DNA from: a virus
Direction: 5' to 3' (one strand)
IMG/VR virus record: IMGVR_UViG_3300028384_000953
Coordinates: 1,648-30,995 of that record
DNA: 29,348 nt
Shown: piece by piece, positions 15,152 through 23,114 of the stretch
Layout: each line of letters starts with the position of its first letter
How positions within the stretch are numbered: position 1 is the stretch's first letter
The notes under the pieces: model-generated
What the model was told of the DNA's origin: nothing
Seen by the model: the letters and a program-made list of their open reading frames with translations, nothing else
Database searches by the model: none
Position numbers and translations under genes: made by a program

Positions 15152-18100
15152 TTAAACTGCGGCGGGTATCAAACCGGACCTTGTTAAGATTGTTTGAACA
15201 GCCTCTTTCATGGAGTTTGATAGCGTGGTTTCTGATTGTAGGTAATCCCAAACTTGTTGAGCAACTTCTGTTGCAGACGCATCAGAAAGACCCGCTATGG
15301 CATCCGTAATCACAGTTTGTGCTGCATCAAGTTCTGCTTTAGTCGGACCGTCGTAATCAGACAATGCTTGATCCACTTGAGCATTAACGTCAGCAGCAGA
15401 TAGATTGTTTAACGCAGAAATTAAATTTTGAGTTGTAGCATGCGAAGCGCTTTGTGCTGTATCAAGTGCGTCTAAAGTCCCAATAGTCCCCGCTATAGTA
15501 TCCACCTGCTTTCCAGAGTGTGACCAAACCTGTTCAGGGGTTATATCATTAAGGTTTGATATAGCGGTTCTTGTCGAGGCGTGCTCCTGTGTTTGCGAAG
15601 TATCAAGCTGATCTAGCGTTGTAATAGTGCCTGACATGCTTGAGATAACACCCCCTGTTATTAACTTAGTAGAGTGATTCCATACATCCGCTGCGGATAT
15701 ATTGTTAAGGGAAGTTATAGAGGATTGTGTTGAATTATGCTGTACTTCTAAAGAAGAATTTAATTCATCCAAGGTGTTTATCGTTCCTGACATACTTGAG
15801 ATAACACCTCCAGTAACCTCCCTTGTGCCATAAGACCAAAGATCCGCCGCAGATATATCATTGAGCGCTGTAATTTGGGACGCTTTAGCAAGTGCAGTAG
15901 AACTTTCAATCTCCGGTAAGGTTGGTACTGTAGCTAACATACCACCGGTTCTTTCAAGATCTGCACGAATAGCTGCAACCAATGCAATAACATCTATATC
16001 TTGACTATTAATAGCAGTAGCAATAGCATTAATTAACTGTTGCCCGTCACCTTCATTCAGCAATGCAGCTTCTATTTCAACTACCGAAGGAGGTGTGGTG
16101 TAAGAAGCCCCTGCTAGCCGTGAACCTACTGAAGTGTCGATCCTACCTAATTCAACAGATAACTCTGTTCTTATATCCGCTACGCTTACATTATTGAGAG
16201 CAGCCAATCCTGAATCAAACTCTGCTTTAGTCGGACCGTCGTAATCAGACAATGCTTGATCCACTTGAGCATTAACGTCAGCAGCAGACAGATTATTTAA
16301 TCCGGTTACATCTGATGTTTTAGCTAATACCGAAGATGCTTCAATATCCGCTACGCTTACATTATTGAGAGCAGCCAATCCTGAATCAAACTCCGCTTTA
16401 GTCGGACCGTCGTAATCAGACAATGCTTGATCCACTTGAGCATTAACGTCAGCAGCAGACAGATTATTTAAACTCGTAATATCTACCGTCTTAGCTAACA
16501 CAGTAGAGTTTTCTAAATTAGCTAAAGTGGGTAAGTCACTAACTTGTATAGTAGACCCGTTACTATTGTCAGTAATCTCTACATTTTCATAGATTCTAAC
16601 CAAACCTCCCGTACAAGAAGGTTCAATAGTTATTTCACCAGATAGACCATCTATTGAAAGGCTATTTCCTGTTACTACATTTGCTAAAGAACAACGTCCA
16701 GAGAAATTTGATAACCGTAAGTTTGCAGTGTTATTTTCTAAACTTATCACAGGATCTAATCCTGCACTCGCTGCAATACACCGATCAAAAACGGTATCAG
16801 TACCTGAGACGGACACGTTAGCGGCAATAAGGCATTCCGATAGTAAACCTGTTAAACCTGTAGTAGACATACCTTGGAAGATACACCCTTCCGCTTTAAA
16901 TATAGTTGTGCCTGAACCTATGGCACCCATTGTGATAAAGTTTTTTAACGTAGACCTTTCAAAATCTTGTCCATTAAAATTAAAAAGGTTACCTGCAATA
17001 CTTGCCTCAAACTCTAAACCTGAACAATCTACAGTAGCTGCCGCAGGAACTGTAGGGGAAGTAACATCTATAGTATGAATACCTAGTAAATTAGCTTGGG
17101 TTATCGCACTATCTAAGGTGTTAGTAGGAGAATTAAATGAACCATTACCATTAATAAGGGCGGAGGTGTTACAGAACACTTTTCCAGCTATATATCCCAC
17201 AGAAGTAGCCACAGAACTCACTAATGCTGTAGTGGATAATGAAACTACAGTCTCTCCGGTTTGTGTAGGAGTAGAAGATTTTTGGATCGTCTCCCCGGAT
17301 AAAACTAACCTGAAGTAATAAGTTGTACCTCCAGAAAAGTTAAAACCAAAAGATTGCCCCGAAATACCAGAAGCTAACTCATTGGAGTTACTATCTGCAT
17401 CGGAGGAACTGGAGAAAACTTTCCAAGAATCTACTCCAGTAAAAGTAAAGAAAGAGTCTTGAGTAGAATCAAAGAAAGATGCTACGGTTGCGCCGTTTAC
17501 GGTAGTCACAGTACCTGTAGTACGGATAGTTCCCGTATAAGTGGAAGTCCTTAAGGTGATAGTGTTACCACTGACATCTACATTTGAACTTGCGGTTTGA
17601 TCCAAAACTACATTATACGCACCAAAATCTATAAGCTCTCCCTCAATAGTTGCGTATACTGCACCATTATCAGCAAAGTTATCATAAAGGTAAGATAGCA
17701 ACGAATCGTAACAATCTTGGTTAGTATTTATGAAAGCTAGTGCATCAACCACCACTTTTGTTCTACCTGACCATACAGTATCAGGTAAAATTGTTAAAGC
17801 TGCATCAAAAGTATCTTCAACTGTGATAGTCTGGTTTAATATTTGGAAACCATAGGAAAATACCCTTAATACATAAGGGCTAAAAGAGGTACCATCATTT
17901 AAGTTATAATCCTGGACTGCTGTAGTCAAAAGGTCTGTGTGCCTTACAAAGATCTCTGAGAATTGACCCGTACTAATCGTTTGACTATCAACAACGGTTT
18001 GCGTATTATCCACAAAAGTGGTTTTTAATTCATTAGTAAAAGAGGAGGTATCTGTGTTAACAAACGAAGGTTTTATTAAGTTCCCATAACGTATTATATG

Positions 18101-19093
18101 GGTTCCCTTATCACCATCACTATTAAGGAAGGTTGGTAATGCATCTATATCAGACTTTTTCGCTATAATTTCATAAACACCTGCTCTAGCATCCCCTGTT
18201 AAACGTATTAACCTCTCCGTAATATCTATCAGACTTCCATAAATTTGACGGGCGTTTGTACCAAAATTTAAATTTATATAACCTACTTGTCTACAATTTC
18301 TAGCATTTACTTCGAATCTACTAACACTAGAAAGTGGGTTTAAGAACCCGATGGAAGTAGTGGTAGCCCCTATTGCTTGACAATCCACTATCGCGGATTT
18401 ATTACCCTCTATACGTCCACCAAAGTCTCCGTTTGTTGTAACCCCTACTAGTCTTGCGTGAGATCCACTACTTCCTGCACCGTTTAGCCTCCAAAAAATT
18501 TGATTTTGAATAACATTAACAGACCCCCCGTACATACAAAATAAGCCATAATTGTAATTATTTTTTTGTATGAAATGACCTACACCAGACCCTACCTCAG
18601 TAACTTGACAGGAATCGTAAGTATACATATCTCGGTTATTTACGTAACTATACTTTCCTAAAATCAAACCGGCTCCGTTTTCAACCGATATATTGACTCC
18701 ATTCCAAGATATATGGTGGTTTACTATGTTGAAAAACACTCCTGTTTTTATAATGAAATAACCTACAAAATTTAAGTGATTTGTACTACTTAAATTCGCA
18801 TGCCCTTGGCTTACTAATTCTGTAGCATTGTATGATAAATATAAAGCATCCCCTACAGTTGGGTCGTTATCGGTAAAACCTAACAAAGGACTTGTATCTA
18901 GACTATGGTTTAAGGTTAAATCTTGTCCACTTACCGCTACAATTTCTCTATGTTGGTGTCTCGCGGTGCCTGAATTAAAGCACACTAACCGCCCGACATC
19001 GCCGGAATCTGGGGTGAATCCTGTAACAGTTAGGGTTGTACCACTAATTGCAGAAACCGTACCTTGTTTAAAGGGTGTGCTCAATGTACCCAT
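15152..19093 (-). CDS. Large repeat-containing structural protein (possible neck or fibre protein)
   Basis: A 1313-aa protein, the largest here, between a small membrane protein gene and the sheath gene. It has no signal peptide. Residues about 1-340 are beta-rich with an Asn/Gly pattern suggestive of a beta-helix. About 375-560 (VRHTDLLTTAVQDYNLNDG, then VLRVFSYGFQILN) resembles a domain I associate with large fibre proteins of marine phages. About 560-860 is beta-rich and Ser/Thr-rich. The C-terminal third is helical with repeats: LNNLSAADVNAQVDQALSDY units at about 875, 932 and 1228, and three ~50-aa units containing VISSMSGTI-like cores. The end is VWDYLQSETTLSNSMKEAVQ plus a short tail. 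I infer a virion appendage such as a neck fibre or collar; no enzymatic motif seen. Ribosome binding site GGGAG. Confidence 0.7.
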   Translation of the reverse strand: MGTLSTPFKQGTVSAISGTTLTVTGFTPDSGDVGRLVCFNSGTARHQHREIVAVSGQDLTLNHSLDTSPLLGFTDNDPTVGDALYLSYNATELVSQGHANLSSTNHLNFVGYFIIKTGVFFNIVNHHISWNGVNISVENGAGLILGKYSYVNNRDMYTYDSCQVTEVGSGVGHFIQKNNYNYGLFCMYGGSVNVIQNQIFWRLNGAGSSGSHARLVGVTTNGDFGGRIEGNKSAIVDCQAIGATTTSIGFLNPLSSVSRFEVNARNCRQVGYINLNFGTNARQIYGSLIDITERLIRLTGDARAGVYEIIAKKSDIDALPTFLNSDGDKGTHIIRYGNLIKPSFVNTDTSSFTNELKTTFVDNTQTVVDSQTISTGQFSEIFVRHTDLLTTAVQDYNLNDGTSFSPYVLRVFSYGFQILNQTITVEDTFDAALTILPDTVWSGRTKVVVDALAFINTNQDCYDSLLSYLYDNFADNGAVYATIEGELIDFGAYNVVLDQTASSNVDVSGNTITLRTSTYTGTIRTTGTVTTVNGATVASFFDSTQDSFFTFTGVDSWKVFSSSSDADSNSNELASGISGQSFGFNFSGGTTYYFRLVLSGETIQKSSTPTQTGETVVSLSTTALVSSVATSVGYIAGKVFCNTSALINGNGSFNSPTNTLDSAITQANLLGIHTIDVTSPTVPAAATVDCSGLEFEASIAGNLFNFNGQDFERSTLKNFITMGAIGSGTTIFKAEGCIFQGMSTTGLTGLLSECLIAANVSVSGTDTVFDRCIAASAGLDPVISLENNTANLRLSNFSGRCSLANVVTGNSLSIDGLSGEITIEPSCTGGLVRIYENVEITDNSNGSTIQVSDLPTLANLENSTVLAKTVDITSLNNLSAADVNAQVDQALSDYDGPTKAEFDSGLAALNNVSVADIEASSVLAKTSDVTGLNNLSAADVNAQVDQALSDYDGPTKAEFDSGLAALNNVSVADIRTELSVELGRIDTSVGSRLAGASYTTPPSVVEIEAALLNEGDGQQLINAIATAINSQDIDVIALVAAIRADLERTGGMLATVPTLPEIESSTALAKASQITALNDISAADLWSYGTREVTGGVISSMSGTINTLDELNSSLEVQHNSTQSSITSLNNISAADVWNHSTKLITGGVISSMSGTITTLDQLDTSQTQEHASTRTAISNLNDITPEQVWSHSGKQVDTIAGTIGTLDALDTAQSASHATTQNLISALNNLSAADVNAQVDQALSDYDGPTKAELDAAQTVITDAIAGLSDASATEVAQQVWDYLQSETTLSNSMKEAVQTILTRSGLIPAAV
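15333..15412 (-). repeat. Third copy of the ~80-bp coding repeat
   Basis: This 80-bp stretch differs by only two bases from 16221-16300 and by three from 16392-16471, all inside the 1313-aa gene. It encodes the unit LNNLSAADVNAQVDQALSDY plus DGPTKAE. It is about 0.8 kb closer to the 3' end of the gene than the tandem copies. Confidence 0.9.
16173..16471 (-). repeat. Tandem 171-bp coding repeat (57-residue unit)
   Basis: Two copies of a 128-bp segment (16173-16300 and 16344-16471) differ by one base and are exactly 171 bp apart, one 57-codon unit. The 43 bp between them are more divergent. Each encodes LNNLSAADVNAQVDQALSDY, DGPTKAEFDSGLAALNNVSV and ADI. Near identity at third codon positions points to recent duplication or conversion, not only protein-level selection. 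Confidence 0.92.
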
Positions 19094-19095
19094 AC

Positions 19096-19407
19096 TTAAC
19101 TCCCTTTACCCATTAACGTTGTTCTAACGACCAGAAACAATAAAATAGCGAAAGAGATCGCAGGAGTAATTAAACAGGCCGCTCCCGTTATCTCAAAATA
19201 TAAATCTTCTAAAAAATCTTTTAAATTTTTAGATTTACTAAGATGGTAACATTCCCAAATAATCCAAAATGTTATAACCGGTACTAGGCCTAGCCAATAA
19301 GCAGCAAAAAAAGATACTGCCGAATGACTTATTTGATTAGTGAGCCATCCGTAAGGATTTTCTGAAAAGTCTTGTGGGGAGAAGAATTCAGTTAATTTCT
19401 TAATCAT
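19096..19407 (-). CDS. Small integral membrane protein, holin candidate
   Basis: A 103-aa protein with hydrophobic segments at about 28-52 (HSAVSFFAAYWLGLVPVITF) and 75-96. The connecting loop is acidic and basic (SKSKNLKDFLEDLYFE). Polar residues H28, E52, H55, D64, D68 and E72 flank or enter the membrane segments. It overlaps the terminator-like gene by 8 bases and its stop is 2 bases before the 1313-aa gene, so it is translated as part of the tail operon. GGAGTTTCCT precedes the ATG. Size and topology allow a holin, but the position away from the endolysin makes that uncertain. Confidence 0.7.
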   Translation of the reverse strand: MIKKLTEFFSPQDFSENPYGWLTNQISHSAVSFFAAYWLGLVPVITFWIIWECYHLSKSKNLKDFLEDLYFEITGAACLITPAISFAILLFLVVRTTLMGKGS

Positions 19408-20263
19408 AGGAAACTCCGATTAACTTTTCATTCATGTCGTAACTAAAGTTCTTAGTTAAGTCGATGTTAGAAGGGGTGTCACCACTCAATACAATACTTG
19501 TAAGTAACCCACTACCGTTATACACTAAATCTTTAACTACGGATTTCCCTTGATTTGTATAAGTAACATATTCAAGAGTATCTCCATTGTAGGTATAAGC
19601 TGCATCCCAGGTATTCAGGTTCTGGCTGATGGTCTCAAACTGTTGAGATAACGATCCTTGGAATGCACTGACTACTTCAGCTTGTCCTAGATCAATGTTC
19701 GTTGTATCAGATGGTTGTAGGAGGTTGTTTGCAATATTTACCGTTTCGATAACAGAGCTTTGATCATCTTCTAAGATCACCTTATGATGAACCCTGGCTT
19801 TAACAGTGTAACTTTCGACAAAGGAATCTGCTAAATACACTACAGACCGATTGACAGAGGAGTAACCTTGAAATTCACCGCCAAGGTCAGTATCCATTTG
19901 TATCCGTCTCATTTGTGACTTGCATAAGAGCCTTAATTCATTACATAGGTCTAAACCGGAAGGGTCTTTTTCGGGGCTACTGAGGAAAGTTATATCACAC
20001 TCGTAAAAACGTTCTTGTCTCAGTTCAACCCGGTTGCCAACCACACAACTTTCAGTAGGGTCGTGTTTAAAGAGAGGTCCGGAGGAACTTACCGCCACTG
20101 TAGCAAAAGGTGTATCCTTAATAGAGTACCCTTGTACATCTCTTACAATAAGGGGGGTACTACCTCCACCTGATGCAGGCACTTGTGTTAACTGACCTCC
20201 AACGTGATCTCTGACCACCTTAATCATACCAGTTAACAGTGAATTCTTGCTGGGTGTAGGCAT
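19400..20263 (-). CDS. Tail terminator-like / neck protein with C-terminal extension
   Basis: A 287-aa protein after the connector genes and before the sheath, where the protein that ends tail growth and joins tail to head lies. The first ~170 residues fit a terminator-like fold: LTGMIKVVRDHVGG, PLIVRDVQGYSIKDTPFATV, RQERFYECDITFLSS, ELRLLCKSQMRRIQM and a VKARVHHKVI strand. Residues about 205-287 add WDAAYTYNGDTLEYVTYTNQ and YNGSGLLTSIVLSG units plus a final FSYDMNEKLIGVSYD, which resemble short YD-type beta hairpins. Ribosome binding site AGAGGTTATT. Confidence 0.65.
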   Translation of the reverse strand: MPTPSKNSLLTGMIKVVRDHVGGQLTQVPASGGGSTPLIVRDVQGYSIKDTPFATVAVSSSGPLFKHDPTESCVVGNRVELRQERFYECDITFLSSPEKDPSGLDLCNELRLLCKSQMRRIQMDTDLGGEFQGYSSVNRSVVYLADSFVESYTVKARVHHKVILEDDQSSVIETVNIANNLLQPSDTTNIDLGQAEVVSAFQGSLSQQFETISQNLNTWDAAYTYNGDTLEYVTYTNQGKSVVKDLVYNGSGLLTSIVLSGDTPSNIDLTKNFSYDMNEKLIGVSYD

Positions 20264-20275
20264 AATAACCTCTTA

Positions 20276-20671
20276 TCAATATTGATCAATATCTTCTCGT
20301 ACCACTACGGATACAAAAGAGTTAACCCCATAACCCTTCCATACTTGGGAATTCTTTACTGTGTATTTGACTAAAGTTCCGTGTAAGGTGTAATCGTCCG
20401 GGTTAAACTCCACAATATCCGGCTCAATACCTCGAATTTCATCTAAATACTTCAAAGGTATATGACTGTATATAACACGGAAGTCTTTACCATGAGTGAA
20501 GTCTTCAAGATCCTTCTGAACGTTCCCCTGAAAGTCTGGTTGGACTAAACAAGGATATAAGGTAGGAGAGCCTAGAGTCACTTCTTTTAACCCTGTGGTA
20601 GCTGACAGAGCTTCTGTAGGAGTGTATTTATTAATAGTGTGTCGGCTTAATAGTTTAAGTTTAATTGCCAT
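20276..20671 (-). CDS. Head-tail connector or tail completion protein
   Basis: A 131-aa protein, probably all-beta (VIYSHIPLKYLDEIRGIEPD, then a VKYTVKNSQVWKGYG strand pair). It overlaps the end of the gp10-like gene by 11 bases and lies 12 bases before the terminator-like gene. Head-tail joining proteins are typical here, but the sequence alone does not identify which one. The putative ribosome binding site is inside the end of the preceding gene. Confidence 0.6.
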   Translation of the reverse strand: MAIKLKLLSRHTINKYTPTEALSATTGLKEVTLGSPTLYPCLVQPDFQGNVQKDLEDFTHGKDFRVIYSHIPLKYLDEIRGIEPDIVEFNPDDYTLHGTLVKYTVKNSQVWKGYGVNSFVSVVVREDIDQY

Positions 20672-21134
20672 CCTTAACCAACCTTGCCATAATAGCTTCT
20701 CGGAGGTAGCCCTCTAACACAAGAGGGTCATTACCCTTCTTAGTTTCCTTTAAGAATCGCTTATCCCCAAAAACCTGTTTGGTGAGATGGGCACCTAATT
20801 GACCAAACTTCATTAAAGGTGATAGGTCAAGGGTGCCTTTAACAGAGTTCCTTACAATTTCTTCACAAATAGATTTAACTTCTTTATCAAACTTATCAGA
20901 ATAAACTTTTAAAGCTGTAGAAAAAGGTGCACGTCTTAGAGGATCAGACTCAGGTCTTAGCTCATGGATAGCCATTAACTCTGCGTAGGATACTCCAGGG
21001 TTTGATGGATGAGAACCTTGGTCTTCAAAAAGGCCATACTCTACAGCTTTATCATTATAATCCTGTAGAGCGGCTTTAAGATTACGTAGACTGGTTAAAT
21101 CAAACTCGAACTCCAGCTTAAAAAGGTCACTCAT
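20661..21134 (-). CDS. HK97 gp10-like neck/tail component
   Basis: A 157-aa protein with the pattern of gp10-type neck proteins: an N-terminal helical segment (LRNLKAALQDYNDKAVEYGL), then VSYAELMAIHELRPESDPLR, comparable to the YAxxxxxHExG region of this family, and a C-terminal helix (LVLEGYLREAIMARLV). It likely helps close the head-tail connector. It lies 2 bases after the 139-aa connector gene. Confidence 0.72.
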   Translation of the reverse strand: MSDLFKLEFEFDLTSLRNLKAALQDYNDKAVEYGLFEDQGSHPSNPGVSYAELMAIHELRPESDPLRRAPFSTALKVYSDKFDKEVKSICEEIVRNSVKGTLDLSPLMKFGQLGAHLTKQVFGDKRFLKETKKGNDPLVLEGYLREAIMARLVKDGN

Positions 21135-21136
21135 AA

Positions 21137-21556
21137 TCAGTCCCCAAGAGATCCAGGTAGTAAACCATCCTCTCTGATTTTTAACTTTATCCGGTTCGGG
21201 TCGCTTTCTATTTCTCGAATATCATCACAATTAACTCCGCCAACATAACCTTCCTGAAGACGTACTAGCCCGTAAGAAGGATCTCCTGCCAAACGTTTAC
21301 GTAATATACTCAAGTTTTTAAACTTCTCTTCTGCCTTGACGAAGACACCGCCACCTTTTTCTGTAGCGTAATGGCTATACTTTGCAATTATTACATCTAA
21401 ACAAGAAAGTGCAGCTTTATTTTCATTGTTTTCGTGCCTGCTTAAGTAAAATGTGTAGATGTCATCTGTTAACTGTTCGTCTGCTAAATCCGTGTCACCA
21501 ATAATTAAACGTAAACGGTCTGTAACAGAAGTCGCAGGAGAGTTTGTATATGGCAT
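21137..21556 (-). CDS. Head-tail connector (adaptor) protein
   Basis: A 139-aa protein starting MPYTNSPATSVTDRLRLIIG and continuing with DTDLADEQLTDDIYTFYLSR. The D-R-L-x-x-x-I-G-D and acidic-loop pattern is typical of adaptor proteins that bind the portal ring. The middle is helical (ALSCLDVIIAKYSHYATE). Position between the capsid and gp10-like genes supports an adaptor. The ribosome binding site is weak (GAGACTAAATAATT). Confidence 0.7.
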   Translation of the reverse strand: MPYTNSPATSVTDRLRLIIGDTDLADEQLTDDIYTFYLSRHENNENKAALSCLDVIIAKYSHYATEKGGGVFVKAEEKFKNLSILRKRLAGDPSYGLVRLQEGYVGGVNCDDIREIESDPNRIKLKIREDGLLPGSLGD

Positions 21557-21558
21557 AA

Positions 21559-21876
21559 TTATTTAGTCTCACGATCTTTCAAATGTTGTAATTCTACCGT
21601 TAGAACCGTAACAGCATCACCAAGTTCCCGATTAATCTGTGTTAATTGGTCTAGTGAATTACTTAGACGTACTTGGTTAGCTTCTTGAATATCCATTTTA
21701 GAGGTATTGTACTGTAACTGCTTAAGTATCTCTTCCTGTTTTTCCCTAAGATTAATTATCTCTTTATTTATATAGAAAATCTCTAACTGAGTCTTTTCAA
21801 CAGTTACATAAACACCTAAAGCTCCGATAATAAGAGATATAATAAGTGTAAGGATGTGTTCCTTTATTCTTAGCAT
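21559..21876 (-). CDS. Single-pass membrane protein with coiled coil
   Basis: A 105-aa protein with a short basic N-terminus, one hydrophobic span at about 7-27 (HILTLIISLIIGALGVYVTV), then a long helical, Glu/Lys/Gln-rich region with heptad-like spacing (INLREKQEEILKQLQYNTSK, then VRLSNSLDQLTQINRELGDA). This topology resembles inner-membrane spanins but also many other proteins. It lies alone between major capsid and connector genes, after a hairpin, with a poor ribosome binding site. No lipoprotein partner gene is visible. Function unknown. Confidence 0.65.
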   Translation of the reverse strand: MLRIKEHILTLIISLIIGALGVYVTVEKTQLEIFYINKEIINLREKQEEILKQLQYNTSKMDIQEANQVRLSNSLDQLTQINRELGDAVTVLTVELQHLKDRETK

Positions 21877-21917
21877 TAGATAACCCTTTTTTATTATTAG
21901 TAATTACCTGATGCAGA

Positions 21918-21941
21918 AAGAGGTCCCCGAAAGGACCCCTT
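21918..21941 (-). terminator. Hairpin after major capsid gene, weak terminator or mRNA stabiliser
   Basis: A 9-bp stem (AAGGGGTCC / GGACCTCTT, one G-U pair) with a 6-base loop lies 48 bases after the capsid stop. Only a short U-rich stretch follows (TCTGC), so termination would be partial at best. The location suits tuning of downstream genes against a very abundant capsid message. Confidence 0.45.
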
Positions 21942-21988
21942 ATATCGCCTATCCTATGCAACGTAAACTCCATGTAAACTTGCATCGG

Positions 21989-23086
21989 TTAGTTAGAGCT
22001 TGTAATTTTAATACTCATGCCAGGTTTCTGTAGAATAGGCAACATCAACATACGGATAAGCATTTGTGCTTGATCGCCCCATTCACCCATTTTTTCATAA
22101 ATATGGATTATTTCAGAGGAAGCTTGATTTGCGGCGATTAAAGTAGGCTCCGGTCCGTTATACAACTTATAATAGTTATTAAAAGTTTCTAGGATAGTAT
22201 AACCAACACCATTAGCCGCCGCACCTGCACCATCAAAAGAATCGTTGAACCCTAAGATAGATTCGGTAGTACCATCACCTGCATCTCTGAGGAATTCTGG
22301 ATCATAACCGATAAACAACACACCTTTATGCTCGAAATAAGAAATTGCTCCGTACGCAGTATACGTTTGCAAGTTTCCTCTCAAAACTTTAGATAATCTT
22401 TTCTCTTCATCAAAGTCTTGGTAAGCCCCTAATACAGACGGGTGGTTAGAAAATCTACTAAAAAGCTTACCATTACAAAGAACCTTGATAGGACCTTTGA
22501 TAACACCACCATCTTTAGCGGCTTTAGCAGCTTTAGTTTTAATCTCAGTAACTTTTTCATCTAAATTGATGGAAGTATTGCCTAAAGTTAAGTCTACAGT
22601 TTCTTGTGTTACTCCAAGTTCAGAAAACATATCAACTAATGAAGCGCCCGCAATGTCTCGGACATTCCCTTTCAACGCTTGTAATTTCACAAACTCTGAG
22701 GTTAACTGGGCATTGTTAAGTAGAACGTTTATCTTTTTAAGACGTTCTTTGAGGTAGCTTACTAGTTGTGTAGGGTTAGATGGATCTCTTTGATTTTGTA
22801 ATCCTAAAAAATGTACACTGTCGGAATCTTGGTATGCATGTAAACCTAAGTGAACATCTCTACTACGAGGTTTAGCATTTTTCTTAGGTTCTGGGTTACG
22901 GAAATCCCCCGCTTGCATAACCTTGAATTCAGTTTCAGTTAAGTTAAAGGATGCGGTTGTCGTTGGGATGTCTTCTTGATCGAAAAGTCCCATCGAGTTA
23001 ACTAGACCGTTAAGAAGACCAAGCTCCTTAACCTCTTCCCCGAAGTAAGTTAACGTAGCGCCATTGGCGTCAAGAGTAATAGCCAT
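21989..23086 (-). CDS. Major capsid protein (phage capsid E type)
   Basis: A 365-aa protein with lambda gpE-type features. It starts with a short N-terminal arm, then GLLNGLVNSMGLFDQEDIPT and a conserved stretch ending KPRSRDVHLGLHAYQDSDSV. The C-terminal domain has KVLCNGKLFSRFSNHPSVLG and VLFIGYDPEFLRDAGDG strands and ends with a helix (QAQMLIRMLMLPILQ). Size and the preceding protease, scaffold and decoration genes fit. Translation starts at ATG 23086 with GGAGAATGATTA upstream. A hairpin follows the gene. Confidence 0.9.
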   Translation of the reverse strand: MAITLDANGATLTYFGEEVKELGLLNGLVNSMGLFDQEDIPTTTASFNLTETEFKVMQAGDFRNPEPKKNAKPRSRDVHLGLHAYQDSDSVHFLGLQNQRDPSNPTQLVSYLKERLKKINVLLNNAQLTSEFVKLQALKGNVRDIAGASLVDMFSELGVTQETVDLTLGNTSINLDEKVTEIKTKAAKAAKDGGVIKGPIKVLCNGKLFSRFSNHPSVLGAYQDFDEEKRLSKVLRGNLQTYTAYGAISYFEHKGVLFIGYDPEFLRDAGDGTTESILGFNDSFDGAGAAANGVGYTILETFNNYYKLYNGPEPTLIAANQASSEIIHIYEKMGEWGDQAQMLIRMLMLPILQKPGMSIKITSSN

Positions 23087-23114
23087 TAATCATTCTCCAA
23101 ATTATTATTCTGAT

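Noticed and set aside
15333-16471. Repeats that might suggest a CRISPR array
   Set aside because: They are in-frame coding repeats of 57 residues in a structural protein, with no short palindromic repeats or unique spacers of constant size.
21797-21985. A 62-codon minus-strand frame between capsid and the membrane protein
   Set aside because: It spans the hairpin and overlaps the membrane protein gene in another frame; composition is not protein-like and no lipobox is present for an outer spanin.
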